64,000 nt of DNA, taken from assembly GCF_048282545.1 (NCBI RefSeq), contig NZ_CP182485.1, positions 620,001 through 684,000 on the forward strand, read 5' to 3'. Shown here in pieces: positions 53,112-62,423 of this stretch (positions are counted from its first letter, which is position 1; every line of letters starts with the position of its first letter). Both the position numbers and the translations under genes were made by a program. This DNA is from Opacimonas immobilis. Its GTDB lineage: Bacteria; Pseudomonadota; Gammaproteobacteria; Enterobacterales; Alteromonadaceae. The notes under the pieces were generated by a model, which saw only the letters and a program-made list of their open reading frames with translations, had not been told where the DNA came from and did not search any database.

Positions 53112-53753
53112 TCAACATAATTCAGTATGCTGGATAATGCCGTGTTTTAACGCAAATTTGGTGATTTGAAAAGTAGAATTGTATTGAAATTTGTTCATGA
53201 TGTTACGTCTGTGGGTATGAACTGTTTTGACGGCAATATCTAAGATGCTCGAAATATGTTTTACTTCATACCCTTTGGCTAAAGCCAAAAATACTTCTTG
53301 TTCACGGGTAGTCAACTCATTGAACTGTTGCAATGTTGCTTCAGCTTGTGGCATTAATTGTTTGATGTCATTGCTAAAATAGACACCGCCTTGGTTAATT
53401 TGGTGCAGTGCAAAGATGAGAGAATCTGATGCCTCGCGCTTACTCACAAAACCTTTCACACCTAAATTACGGGCTTGATTGACGTAATGAGTATTTTCGT
53501 ACATGCTAACCAGAATGGTTTTGCAATAACTGTTATGAGTATTGACATATTCAACCAAAGCAAACCCAGTGTCATCACCTTGCATAGATATATCTGTGAT
53601 AAGGATTTCAGCTTTGTCTAAATCACCAGAAGCTATTGCTTCCTCTACACTGCCATAACTTCCGACTACGTCAAAACCGGGCTCAATATCAATTAATTGG
53701 TGAAAGCCATCCCTGACCATTTGATGATCGTCAACTAATACAACTGAGGTCAC
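53112..53753 (-). CDS. LuxR/FixJ-family response regulator
   Basis: A 213-residue regulator: receiver domain with VVLVDDHQMVRDGF, phosphoacceptor Asp in ILITDISM (about residue 56), the switch Ser in TILVSMYEN and Lys in VKGFVSKREA; then a GerE-type HTH (about 148-205: LTTREQEVFLALAKGYEVKH, AVKTVHTHRRNIMNKF). Its partner is the kinase just downstream. Targets are unknown; the divergent or downstream small secreted protein gene is a possibility only by proximity. Confidence 0.9.
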   Translation of the reverse strand: MTSVVLVDDHQMVRDGFHQLIDIEPGFDVVGSYGSVEEAIASGDLDKAEILITDISMQGDDTGFALVEYVNTHNSYCKTILVSMYENTHYVNQARNLGVKGFVSKREASDSLIFALHQINQGGVYFSNDIKQLMPQAEATLQQFNELTTREQEVFLALAKGYEVKHISSILDIAVKTVHTHRRNIMNKFQYNSTFQITKFALKHGIIQHTELC

Positions 53754-53822
53754 ATCATTTTCCTAAAAATAGTTAACAGTCTTTTATAATAACAATCATT
53801 GAATCCGCAATTCAATAGCGGT

Positions 53823-53843
53823 ATCTAAGCTTTTTTCTTAGAT
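53823..53843. repeat. Short hairpin repeat, copy 1 (CTAAG...CTTAG)
   Basis: ATCTAAG and CTTAGAT form a 7-bp stem around CTTTTTT. A closely similar copy lies at 54243-54259 on the other side of the small secreted-protein gene, so the pair flanks that gene in direct orientation. Confidence 0.5.
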
Positions 53844-53850
53844 TAATACA

Positions 53851-54186
53851 CTATTTAATGACTTTAATAGTAATTGTTTTTGGCTCGCTTTGCGCGATAC
53901 CGTCTGACACACTATACGTAAAGTGATCTTCACCTGAGTAATCGTCTTTGACGCGATACGTTACAATATTATTCTCAATGGTTACAATGCCATGAGATGG
54001 TTGGGTGACAATGTGATAAATTAACGCATCACCATCATCATCCTTTCCTAGCAACCTTATTGTTAAAGGCATCCCAGAATATACGGTTCGTACCAAATTA
54101 TAACCAACAGGCACATTATTGGCTAAGGTAGGAGTAGAAAATACCCAACAGCAAAAAAGGAAAATATAGACAACTAAATATTTCAT
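53851..54186 (-). CDS. Small secreted protein with one cadherin/Ig-like (tandem-95 type) domain
   Basis: A 111-residue protein with a signal peptide (about 22 residues, ending TLA). The rest is a single domain with the calcium-binding-like GKDDDGDALIYHIVTQPSHG, VTYRVKDDYSGEDHFTYSVS and a terminal TITIKV strand, exactly the repeat unit usually found many times over in giant adhesins. A stand-alone single copy is unusual. It lies between the atp terminator and the response regulator, and is flanked by two hairpin repeats. Confidence 0.7.
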   Translation of the reverse strand: MKYLVVYIFLFCCWVFSTPTLANNVPVGYNLVRTVYSGMPLTIRLLGKDDDGDALIYHIVTQPSHGIVTIENNIVTYRVKDDYSGEDHFTYSVSDGIAQSEPKTITIKVIK

Positions 54187-54242
54187 TGTAAACCTATTTT
54201 AAAATTAGAATTTCATTCTAAATAAGTTTCTTTATTTAATCT

Positions 54243-54259
54243 CTAAGCCTTTTTCTTAG
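54243..54259. repeat. Short hairpin repeat, copy 2 (CTAAG...CTTAG)
   Basis: CTAAG and CTTAG flank CCTTTTT, followed on the plus strand by GTTTTTTT. It repeats the element at 53823-53843 with one substitution in the loop. Confidence 0.45.
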
Positions 54260-54282
54260 GTTTTTTTCTTAATGATTAAACA

Positions 54283-54308
54283 TAAAAAAACCCAGCACAA
54301 AGCTGGGT
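54283..54308 (-). terminator. Intrinsic terminator of the atp operon
   Basis: On the minus strand ACCCAGC pairs with GCTGGGT around a five-base loop (54290-54308), followed by a T-tract (54283-54289). It lies 24 bases after the atpC stop codon. Confidence 0.9.
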
Positions 54309-54331
54309 CTTTATTATCAATATTGTCGAGC

Positions 54332-54754
54332 TTATTTGCGTAATTGTGACATCTGTTTGATGAGACGTAACTGCGCAATGGCTTCTTCCAACTGCAAGGC
54401 AGCAGTTTTATGGTCGAAGTCAGCACCCGGATTCGCAATTTGTTCTTCTGCGTGACGCTTAGCTTCTTGTGCCGCACCTTCATCTAGGTCTTCTGCACGT
54501 ACGGCTGTATCAGCCAGTACCGTAACAGCTTGTGGTTGTACTTCTAAGGTACCACCAGCAATATAGATAAATTGTTCTGCACCGTTCTCAACTAAACGAA
54601 CCATTCCAGGGCGCAAGGCTGTCAATAGTGGCGCGTGACCAGGATGAATACCTAGTTCACCTTCACTACCTGTCACTTGAATTGCAGAGACATCGCCATG
54701 GAAGATAGCGCCTTCCGCCGATACTACACTCAAGTGTACTGTTGCTGTTGCCAT
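54332..54754 (-). CDS. atpC: ATP synthase epsilon subunit
   Basis: Rotor-stalk subunit of F1, 140 residues: N-terminal beta-sandwich (VHLSVVSAEGAIFHGDVSAI, GELGIHPGHAPLLTALRPG) and a C-terminal helical hairpin that can inhibit ATP hydrolysis. Last gene of the operon, followed by a strong terminator. Confidence 0.96.
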   Translation of the reverse strand: MATATVHLSVVSAEGAIFHGDVSAIQVTGSEGELGIHPGHAPLLTALRPGMVRLVENGAEQFIYIAGGTLEVQPQAVTVLADTAVRAEDLDEGAAQEAKRHAEEQIANPGADFDHKTAALQLEEAIAQLRLIKQMSQLRK

Positions 54755-54795
54755 ATAACCCCCTTATACGTGGTGTCAGTAGTTAAGCAAAAGCC

Positions 54796-56178
54796 TTACG
54801 CTTTTGCTTTTTCTACTGCTTCTTCGATTGAACCAACCATGTAGAAGGCTTGCTCTGGTAAATCGTCGTAATCACCGTTTAAGATGCCCTTAAAGCCAGC
54901 AATAGTGTCTTTAAGAGAGACGTACTTACCAGGAGAACCGGTAAAGACTTCTGCTACGAAGAATGGCTGAGATAAGAAACGTTGAATCTTACGAGCACGT
55001 GATACCACTTGCTTGTCTTCTTCAGATAATTCATCCATACCAAGAATCGCGATGATGTCTTTTAGTTCTTTATAGCGCTGAAGTACTGATTGAACGCCAC
55101 GTGCTGTATCATAGTGCTCTTGACCAATAACTAATGGGTCAAGCTGACGTGAAGTAGAATCTAACGGGTCAACCGCAGGGTAAATACCCAAAGACGCGAT
55201 ATCACGTGAAAGTACTACGGTTGCATCTAAGTGAGCAAACGTCGTTGCTGGTGACGGGTCAGTCAAGTCATCCGCAGGTACGTATACGGCCTGGATAGAT
55301 GTGATTGAACCAGTCTTAGTTGACGTGATACGCTCCTGAAGTACACCCATTTCCTCCGCTAGCGTAGGCTGATAACCTACCGCAGAAGGCATACGACCTA
55401 GAAGTGCTGATACTTCAGTACCTGCAAGCGTGTAACGATAGATGTTATCAACGAAGAAAAGTACGTCACGACCTTCGTCACGGAATTTTTCTGCCATTGT
55501 CAAACCAGTCAAAGCAACACGCAAACGGTTACCTGGTGGTTCATTCATCTGACCGTATACTAGTGATACTTTGTCTAGTACGTTCGAATCTTTCATTTCG
55601 TGATAGAAATCGTTACCTTCACGAGTACGCTCACCTACACCAGCAAATACTGAGTAACCGCTGTGCTCGATCGCGATGTTACGAATAAGTTCCATCATGT
55701 TTACGGTTTTACCAACACCCGCACCACCGAATAGACCAACTTTACCACCCTTAGCAAATGGGCAGACCAAGTCGATTACCTTGATACCAGTTTCAAGTAG
55801 TTCAACCGCGTTTGATTGATCTTCATAGCTAGGTGCTTCACGGTGAATAGACATACGCTCTTCTTCACCAATGTCACCCGCTTCATCAATTGGGTTACCT
55901 AATACGTCCATGATACGGCCTAGTGTGGCAGTACCCACTGGAACCTGAATAGCTTCACCCGTGTTTTCTACAGTAAGTCCACGACGTAGACCATCAGTAG
56001 TACCTAGTGCGATACCACGGACAACTCCGCCACCTAGTTGCTGTTGCACTTCTAGGGTTAGACCCGCTAAGTCACCATCGGTCACTTTTAGTGCATCATA
56101 TACACGCGGTACGTTAGTTTGTGGGAATTCAATATCCACAACCGCACCGATGATTTGGACGACCTTACCTTGACTCAT
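54796..56178 (-). CDS. atpD: ATP synthase beta subunit
   Basis: Catalytic F1 subunit, 460 residues. Walker A is GGAGVGKTVNMMEL, the catalytic Glu lies in GERTREGNDFY, Walker B in VLFFVDNIYRYT, and the ALLGRMPSAVGYQPTL loop is intact. It is highly conserved. Confidence 0.98.
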   Translation of the reverse strand: MSQGKVVQIIGAVVDIEFPQTNVPRVYDALKVTDGDLAGLTLEVQQQLGGGVVRGIALGTTDGLRRGLTVENTGEAIQVPVGTATLGRIMDVLGNPIDEAGDIGEEERMSIHREAPSYEDQSNAVELLETGIKVIDLVCPFAKGGKVGLFGGAGVGKTVNMMELIRNIAIEHSGYSVFAGVGERTREGNDFYHEMKDSNVLDKVSLVYGQMNEPPGNRLRVALTGLTMAEKFRDEGRDVLFFVDNIYRYTLAGTEVSALLGRMPSAVGYQPTLAEEMGVLQERITSTKTGSITSIQAVYVPADDLTDPSPATTFAHLDATVVLSRDIASLGIYPAVDPLDSTSRQLDPLVIGQEHYDTARGVQSVLQRYKELKDIIAILGMDELSEEDKQVVSRARKIQRFLSQPFFVAEVFTGSPGKYVSLKDTIAGFKGILNGDYDDLPEQAFYMVGSIEEAVEKAKA

Positions 56179-56211
56179 AATTTGTCCTCTTTAAACCTTA
56201 ATAAACCTTGC

Positions 56212-57072
56212 CTACACCGCTGCTGCGCCGCCAACAATCTCAGAAATTTCCTGAGTAATCGCTGCTTGACGTGCTTTGTTGTATACCAACTGTAATTCGT
56301 CGATGAGATTACCTGCGTTATCCGTTGCGGCTTTCATAGCCACCATACGGGCAGCTTGTTCCGCTGCAGCATTCTCAACAACCCCTTGATACACTTGAGA
56401 TTCAATGTAACGAACCATTAATGTTTCCAAAATTTCTTTTGGATCTGGCTCGTAAATGTAATCCCAGCGATGCTGTAAATCTTCGTCTTCCGACTTTGGC
56501 AAAGGTAATAACTGATTGGCCACAGGTACCTGTGACATGGTAGATTCGAAGTGGTTATACACCAGATAAATGCGATCTAAATCACCATTATCGTAAGCGT
56601 CTAACATCACGCGAACCAAGCCCACGATGTCGGCTAATTTAGGCTTATCGCCCAAACCAGATTCCGCTGCTAGGACTTTGCCACCAAAGCGTGAGAAGAA
56701 ACCCACTGCTTTGCCGCCAAGTGCTGCAAAAGAAACTTCAACACCTTGTTCTTGCCATTTTGCAACATCTTTAGCAACCAATTTGAACTCGTTTGAGTTG
56801 AGGCCACCACACAGACCGCGGTCTGTCGATACTACAATATAACCAACGCGCTTGACTTCACGTTCTTCCATATAAGGATGACGATATTCCAAACTACCAT
56901 TGGCAATATGACCAATCACTTTTAGCATGTTTTGTGCGTAGGGACGGGTAGCCGCCATCCGGTCTTGCGCCTTTTTAATTTTGGACGCAGCCATCATTTC
57001 CATCGCACTGGTAATCTTTTGAGTATTCTTGATACTCCCAATCTTACCTTTTATCTCTTTACCGCTAGCCAT
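56212..57072 (-). CDS. atpG: ATP synthase gamma subunit
   Basis: Central rotor shaft of F1, 286 residues. The N-terminal helix KEIKGKIGSIKNTQKITSAM and the C-terminal NLIDELQLVYNKARQAAITQ that form the coiled coil are both present, with DRGLCGGLNSN between. Confidence 0.97.
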   Translation of the reverse strand: MASGKEIKGKIGSIKNTQKITSAMEMMAASKIKKAQDRMAATRPYAQNMLKVIGHIANGSLEYRHPYMEEREVKRVGYIVVSTDRGLCGGLNSNEFKLVAKDVAKWQEQGVEVSFAALGGKAVGFFSRFGGKVLAAESGLGDKPKLADIVGLVRVMLDAYDNGDLDRIYLVYNHFESTMSQVPVANQLLPLPKSEDEDLQHRWDYIYEPDPKEILETLMVRYIESQVYQGVVENAAAEQAARMVAMKAATDNAGNLIDELQLVYNKARQAAITQEISEIVGGAAAV

Positions 57073-57132
57073 GACTATTTCTCCGTTACTAAACGATTAG
57101 CCTTTACACGTTACCGCGTAAAGGCACATTGA

Positions 57133-58674
57133 TTACCACGTTTGCGTCTCTTTAAATTTAGTGATCGCTGCATGGATTTGTTGCTCAATGTCGTCGTTGT
57201 AGTTACCGGTTTCATTGATAGTCTTAACTAGTTCAGCTTGCTCTGCATTCATGTATGAATGAAGTGCCGCTTCAAAGTCTAGGACTTTGGTTAAGTCAAT
57301 GTCTTTTAGGAAACCTTTTTCAATCGCGAACAATGAGAAAGCCGTTTCTGCAACCGATAAAGGTGCATATTGGTTTTGCTTCATTAATTCAGTCGCACGC
57401 TCACCATGCTCTAACTGAGCACGTGTTGCATCATCAAGATCCGATGCAAACTGAGAGAACGCCGCTAATTCACGATACTGAGCAAGTGCTAAACGGATAC
57501 CACCACCAAGTTTCTTGATGATCTTGGTTTGCGCTGCACCACCAACACGCGATACTGAAATACCGGCGTTAACCGCAGGACGAATACCTGAGTTAAACAA
57601 GTCAGTTTCTAGGAAGATCTGACCATCGGTAATTGAGATTACGTTGGTTGGTACGAATGCAGATACGTCACCCGCTTGCGTTTCAATGATTGGTAATGCA
57701 GTTAATGAACCTGTTTTACCTTTCACTTCACCGTTAGTATATTTCTCAACATAGTCCGCGTTCACACGAGCAGCACGCTCAAGTAGACGCGAATGGAGGT
57801 AGAATACGTCACCAGGATATGCTTCACGACCTGGAGGACGTTTCAATAGCAATGATACCTGACGATACGCAACTGCCTGCTTAGATAAGTCATCATAAAT
57901 GATCAACGCATCTTCACCGCGGTCACGGAAATATTCACCCATAGTACAACCAGAATATGGTGCTAAGTACTGAAGTGCTGCTGATTCTGAAGCAGATGCA
58001 GCTACCACGATGGTGTTTTCTAATGCACCGTGTTCTTCTAACTTACGTACTACGTTGGCAATCGTTGATGCTTTCTGACCAATCGCCACGTACACACACT
58101 TAATGCCTGTGTTTTTCTGAGCGATGATGGCATCAACGGCTAAAGCTGTTTTACCTGTTTGACGGTCACCGATAATCAACTCACGCTGACCACGGCCGAT
58201 TGGGATCATCGAGTCAACAGACTTATAACCAGTTTGTACTGGTTGGTCAACTGATTGACGTTCGATTACACCTGGTGCGATTTTTTCAACTGGCTCAAAG
58301 CCGTCTGCGTCAATCGCGCCTTTACCATCAATTGGCGCACCTAGCGTGTTCACAACACGGCCTAGTAATGCATTACCAACAGGTACTTCTAAGATACGGC
58401 CAGTTGCTTGGACCTTTGTACCTTCTTGTAGGTCCGCGTAAGGACCCATCACTACGGCACCAACAGAATCTCGTTCTAAGTTAAGTGCGATAGCGTAACG
58501 ATTACCTGGAAGCTCGATCATCTCACCTTGCATGACATCGGCTAGGCCGTGAATGCGGATGATACCGTCGGTTACACCAACGATAGTACCTTCGTTTCGA
58601 GCTTCACTTACTACTTCAAACTTCTCAATTCGTTTTTTGATCAGTTCTGCAATTTCAGTGGAATTAAGTTGCAT
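57133..58674 (-). CDS. atpA: ATP synthase alpha subunit
   Basis: Non-catalytic nucleotide-binding F1 subunit, 513 residues: Walker A GDRQTGKTALAVDAI, the P-loop region AIGQKASTIANVVRKL, LIIYDDLSKQAVAYRQ and the conserved SVSRVGGAAQTK. Length equals the E. coli protein. Confidence 0.98.
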   Translation of the reverse strand: MQLNSTEIAELIKKRIEKFEVVSEARNEGTIVGVTDGIIRIHGLADVMQGEMIELPGNRYAIALNLERDSVGAVVMGPYADLQEGTKVQATGRILEVPVGNALLGRVVNTLGAPIDGKGAIDADGFEPVEKIAPGVIERQSVDQPVQTGYKSVDSMIPIGRGQRELIIGDRQTGKTALAVDAIIAQKNTGIKCVYVAIGQKASTIANVVRKLEEHGALENTIVVAASASESAALQYLAPYSGCTMGEYFRDRGEDALIIYDDLSKQAVAYRQVSLLLKRPPGREAYPGDVFYLHSRLLERAARVNADYVEKYTNGEVKGKTGSLTALPIIETQAGDVSAFVPTNVISITDGQIFLETDLFNSGIRPAVNAGISVSRVGGAAQTKIIKKLGGGIRLALAQYRELAAFSQFASDLDDATRAQLEHGERATELMKQNQYAPLSVAETAFSLFAIEKGFLKDIDLTKVLDFEAALHSYMNAEQAELVKTINETGNYNDDIEQQIHAAITKFKETQTW

Positions 58675-58687
58675 GCTCTTATCCCCG

Positions 58688-59221
58688 TTATGCTTGCAAC
58701 GCGTCTGATAGACGGTTCAATTTAGTATGGACGGAACCATCAATGATCATGTCGCCGGCTTTAATGACTAAGCCTGCCACAACACTTGGATCCACGTTAC
58801 AATTAAGCTTCACTTTACGTGCCAAACGTTTCTCTAAGGCTTTACCAAGCGCATCTTGCTGTTTAGCGTCTAACTCAAGCGCAGATTTGACATCGACTTC
58901 GATTTCTTTGTCATAATCAGCTTTGAATTCGTTAAACAACTCAGCGATTGCTGGTAAAGCTTGTAAACGTTGGTTCTCTGCCAAAACTTTAATTAAGTTC
59001 TGACCGTTCTCGTCGACTTGTTCGCCGCACACACCGATGACAACTTCGGCCAGTTTGTCTGCGCTCATTGCACTGGTGATGATGTTATTAATCGCATCAT
59101 CCTGGGCAACGGCTCCAGCAAACACAAGCATTTCTTGCCATTGTGCTACGACGCCTTTGTCGACTGCAAAATCAAAAGCCGCTTTGGCATAAGGGCGAGC
59201 AACTGTAGTCAATTCAGACAT
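58688..59221 (-). CDS. atpH: ATP synthase delta subunit
   Basis: Peripheral-stalk subunit joining F1 to the b dimer, 177 residues. TVARPYAKAAFDFAVDKGVV and the C-terminal VVAGLVIKAGDMIIDGSVHT are characteristic. Confidence 0.96.
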   Translation of the reverse strand: MSELTTVARPYAKAAFDFAVDKGVVAQWQEMLVFAGAVAQDDAINNIITSAMSADKLAEVVIGVCGEQVDENGQNLIKVLAENQRLQALPAIAELFNEFKADYDKEIEVDVKSALELDAKQQDALGKALEKRLARKVKLNCNVDPSVVAGLVIKAGDMIIDGSVHTKLNRLSDALQA

Positions 59222-59234
59222 GGCTCAGACTCCC

Positions 59235-59705
59235 TTATAGTTCTTCGACAAGTTTTGCAACAATGTCGGCTTGAGCTTTTTCATCGATTTCGCGCGCTAA
59301 GATTTTCTCTGCACCTGCAACGGCTAGCGCAGAGACTTGCTTACGCAATTCTTCCTTGGCACGGTTGCGTTCAGCTTCGATCTCGGCATTGCCTTGAGCA
59401 ATGATTTTCTCACGCTCGGCGTGGCCGCGTTGCGTTTCTTCGTCTACGATTTGAGACGCACGCTTCTTGGCCTGGTCGATGATTTCCGCTGCTTGCGCTT
59501 TGGCATCTTTTAATTGCTCAGCAACTTGTGCTTGAGCTTCTTCTAGGTCTTTTTCAGCTTTTTCAGAAGCTTCCAAGCCATCGGCTATCTTCTTCTGACG
59601 CTCTTCAATTGCGCCTAAAAGCGGTGGCCATACATGTTTCATACAGAACCATACAAAGACCGCAAACGCAATTAATTGACCTATTAGAGTGGCGTTGATA
59701 TTCAT
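59235..59705 (-). CDS. atpF: ATP synthase b subunit
   Basis: Membrane-anchored stator, 156 residues: one N-terminal helix (NATLIGQLIAFAVFVWFCMK) and a long Ala/Glu/Lys-rich coiled coil. Same length as the E. coli protein. Confidence 0.96.
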   Translation of the reverse strand: MNINATLIGQLIAFAVFVWFCMKHVWPPLLGAIEERQKKIADGLEASEKAEKDLEEAQAQVAEQLKDAKAQAAEIIDQAKKRASQIVDEETQRGHAEREKIIAQGNAEIEAERNRAKEELRKQVSALAVAGAEKILAREIDEKAQADIVAKLVEEL

Positions 59706-59752
59706 TTGACCGCTCTCCTATTTAAATTCGCTAAAGAATGTTCGTAAAAAAA

Positions 59753-59974
59753 TTAAGCACCAACAGCGAATAATAGGTATAACGCGATACCAACACCGAT
59801 CATTGCGATCGCATCGATAAGACCCGCTACGATGAACATTTTCACCTGTAACTGAGGCGCTAGTTCTGGTTGACGAGCAGCAGATTCTAGGAATTTACCA
59901 CCTAATAAACCGAAACCGATTGCCGTACCTAAAGCACCCATACCGATTAATAGAGCAACTGCGATATATAACAT
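59753..59974 (-). CDS. atpE: ATP synthase c subunit
   Basis: Proteolipid of the rotor ring, 73 residues, two helices joined by the polar loop ARQPEL. The ion-binding residue is the Asp in GLIDAIAM and the sodium-binding Gln/Glu-Ser set is absent, so it is proton-coupled. The N-terminus is shorter than in many relatives (begins MLYIAVALLIG); GGAG in front of ATG supports this start. Confidence 0.96.
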   Translation of the reverse strand: MLYIAVALLIGMGALGTAIGFGLLGGKFLESAARQPELAPQLQVKMFIVAGLIDAIAMIGVGIALYLLFAVGA

Positions 59975-60022
59975 TTTGTTCTCCGAGTTAAGTTAAAGTT
60001 AAAAAATTAAAAGTTAAAAAAA

Positions 60023-60856
60023 TTAATGGTCTTCACATGCCAAGCTTAAATACACGATGGTCAACATCATGAAAATAAACGCTTGTAATGGTAAAACCAA
60101 AATGTGGAATACTGCCCAAGGGAAATGCAGCGGAAGCTGGAAGAACCCAAGAGTAGCAATCAAAATAAAGATCAATTCAGACGCGTACAGGTTACCGAAC
60201 AGACGCAGTGCAAGAGACACAGGACGTGCAAGTAACGTTACTGATTCCAAGATGAAGTTCACCGGAATAAACGCAGGGTGATTGAACGGCTGTAACGTTA
60301 GTTCTTTCATAAAACCTGAAACGCCTTTCATTTTGATAGAGTAATAAAGGATTAGGAAGAACACACCAATCGCTAAGGCGAAGGTCAAGTTCAAATCCGT
60401 AGTTGGTACCGCTTTCATGTATACGTCATGTGGGTCCATACCAAAGAAAGTAGAGCCAATCAAACCAGCAATCGTCGGTAAGATGTCAACAGGAACCAAA
60501 TCCATCAAGTTCATTAATAGTACCCAAACAAAAATTGTCAGGGACAGTGGTGCGATGATGGCACTTTTACCATGGAAAGTATCGCGGACGTTTTGATTGA
60601 CAAAATCAACCACTAATTCGATAAACGCTTGGCCTTTTGTCGGCACACCCGTGGTGGCTTTTTTAGCTGCGCTGGTGAAAATCCAAAGGAACAACACCCC
60701 TAAACCAATCGACCATGCTAAGGTGTCCACGTGCCAAGCCCAAAATCCAGCGTCTTTACACGCTTTATTAAAGGCAATGCCATTTTCGGTGGTACACATC
60801 ACGGCGTTAGTTAAATGGTGATTGATATAATCGGTAGTACTATATTCAGATGCCAT
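60023..60856 (-). CDS. atpB: ATP synthase a subunit
   Basis: Stator channel subunit, 277 residues, with about five or six helices. The essential Arg is in VSLALRLFGNLYASELIF, and the terminal helix contains FIFMMLTIVYLSLA. Confidence 0.96.
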   Translation of the reverse strand: MASEYSTTDYINHHLTNAVMCTTENGIAFNKACKDAGFWAWHVDTLAWSIGLGVLFLWIFTSAAKKATTGVPTKGQAFIELVVDFVNQNVRDTFHGKSAIIAPLSLTIFVWVLLMNLMDLVPVDILPTIAGLIGSTFFGMDPHDVYMKAVPTTDLNLTFALAIGVFFLILYYSIKMKGVSGFMKELTLQPFNHPAFIPVNFILESVTLLARPVSLALRLFGNLYASELIFILIATLGFFQLPLHFPWAVFHILVLPLQAFIFMMLTIVYLSLACEDH

Positions 60857-60882
60857 TGTTTAACCCATATGTAATTTAAAAT

Positions 60883-61269
60883 TCATCCTTTTGCGCTCAA
60901 CCACATGACAGAGATGGTGTGAGTCGCAGTTGTGATCGCAAAGCCTACAAGTAATGCCACCGGGCCGGTAGGTAACAGCTGATATGCCATCACAAATAAT
61001 ATAATTGTTGCCGCCAGTTTTAATTTGGAGCCCTGGCTCATGCTCTTCATGACTAAGTGTTTTTTGGTTGCGCCACTATAACGAAACGCAAAATAGGTAA
61101 ACACTAGATTAGGTAAAATACTGATACATGCGCCTGCTGCATAGTTCAGTACTGTGGGAAATGAAAAAAAAGGCAGACTTGTTATTACTATTAATAGTGC
61201 AATCACGCTCTGAGCAATCAATGCTCGTTTGGCTAATACGACGCCCTTACTGATTATCGCGATAGCCAC
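60883..61269 (-). CDS. atpI: ATP synthase accessory protein I
   Basis: A 128-residue membrane protein with four helices, first gene of the atp operon, thought to help c-ring assembly. The start codon is GTG at 61269 with GAGA upstream. LLIVITSLPFFSFPTVLNYA and the C-terminal LVGFAITTATHTISVMWLSA fit the family. Sequence conservation is low, so position is part of the evidence. Confidence 0.85.
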   Translation of the reverse strand: MAIAIISKGVVLAKRALIAQSVIALLIVITSLPFFSFPTVLNYAAGACISILPNLVFTYFAFRYSGATKKHLVMKSMSQGSKLKLAATIILFVMAYQLLPTGPVALLVGFAITTATHTISVMWLSAKG

Positions 61270-61308
61270 TGTTGTCTCTTTCTTTCTTACCTATGTTTAG
61301 CGATGATG

Positions 61309-61336
61309 AGTATACTTGTCAGGATTTTTTTTGCAA
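61309..61336 (-). promoter_or_regulatory. Candidate atp operon promoter
   Basis: On the minus strand TTGCAA (61336-61331) and TATACT (61314-61309) are 16 bases apart, about 40 bases before the atpI start. The rest of the 61270-61533 gap, between parB and atpI, holds nothing else I recognise. Confidence 0.5.
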
Positions 61337-61533
61337 CAATAATCATTTCTATATACAAGTTATGGGGTTAATTGTTTTGGTGAATGATCTAGGGAGAATA
61401 TAGGCTAAGGGACCATCGCTATTCAGATTTCCTACCAAGTGCTTAGTGCCAAAGTCGTAACAGAGGGTTTAAACAGATGTTTACATGTAATGTTTTGCTA
61501 AAAAGTCATTAACAAAATTGCTACGCATCTGGG

Positions 61534-62406
61534 CTATTTAGCAATGTGAGCCAGGATCCCATCCAGTTGGTCAAGATTGCCAAAATCGATCGTCAACTTA
61601 CCTTTGCCTTTGGCATTATGACTAATTTTTACAGCTGCACCGAGCTGTTCAGATAAACGCGTTTGCAATTTTTCAACATCTGGATCGATGGTAGGAATGG
61701 GTTTGTCTTTTTTGGGCTCATTGAGACGTCGTACATAGTTTTCCGTCTCACGGACATTTAACCCTTTACCGGCAACATGTTGTGCTGCGTCGACCTGAAT
61801 CTCACCGGTGAGCGAGAGTAAAGCTCGGGCATGACCCATTTCAATATCACCGTGTTCAAGTAAGGTTTTAACTTCATTTTCTAATGAATTTAACCTCAAT
61901 AAGTTAGTGACCGTAGAACGTGATTTGCCGACGGCTTCTGCCGCTTCTTGTTGGGTGAGTTGGAATTCCAGAATCAAACGATCTAACGCTTGAGCTTCTT
62001 CCATCGCATTGAGATCTTCGCGTTGAATATTTTCAATTAGGGCAATGGCTACGGCCGCTTCATCCGGTACATCTTTAATAATGACGGGGACTTCATGCAG
62101 TTGTGCCATCTGCGATGCTCGCCAACGACGCTCACCAGCAATGATTTCGTATTGCTCAACTCCAACCGGACGCACCACAATAGGCTGAATAACACCTTGT
62201 GCCGTAATGGAACTAGCAAGCTCTTCTAGTGCTTCTGGTGACATATCTTTGCGCGGTTGATACTTTCCCGGTTGCAACCACTCGATGGGTAAAGACGTTA
62301 AGTCACTATTATCAGATCGAGATTCGCTAGTCGGCGCTGGTACGGCACGTGACGCCGTTAATAACGCGTCCAATCCGCGTCCTAAGCCTTTGTTTTTTCC
62401 TGACAT
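61534..62406 (-). CDS. parB: Chromosome partitioning protein ParB
   Basis: CTP-dependent DNA clamp that loads at parS and directs origin segregation, 290 residues. The N-terminal KGLGRGLDALL, the CTPase box GERRWRASQMAQL (about residues 92-104), the HTH region LTQQEAAEAVGKSRSTVTNL and a C-terminal dimerisation domain are all present. It lies 17 bases after parA. A matching parS site is at 47982-47995. Confidence 0.96.
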   Translation of the reverse strand: MSGKNKGLGRGLDALLTASRAVPAPTSESRSDNSDLTSLPIEWLQPGKYQPRKDMSPEALEELASSITAQGVIQPIVVRPVGVEQYEIIAGERRWRASQMAQLHEVPVIIKDVPDEAAVAIALIENIQREDLNAMEEAQALDRLILEFQLTQQEAAEAVGKSRSTVTNLLRLNSLENEVKTLLEHGDIEMGHARALLSLTGEIQVDAAQHVAGKGLNVRETENYVRRLNEPKKDKPIPTIDPDVEKLQTRLSEQLGAAVKISHNAKGKGKLTIDFGNLDQLDGILAHIAK

Positions 62407-62423
62407 AATAGTTACCTATACAC

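Noticed and set aside
55199..55215. Second parS-like site in atpD (TATCACGTGAAAG)
   Set aside because: Only the CACGTG centre and part of one arm match; the left arm lacks GTT.
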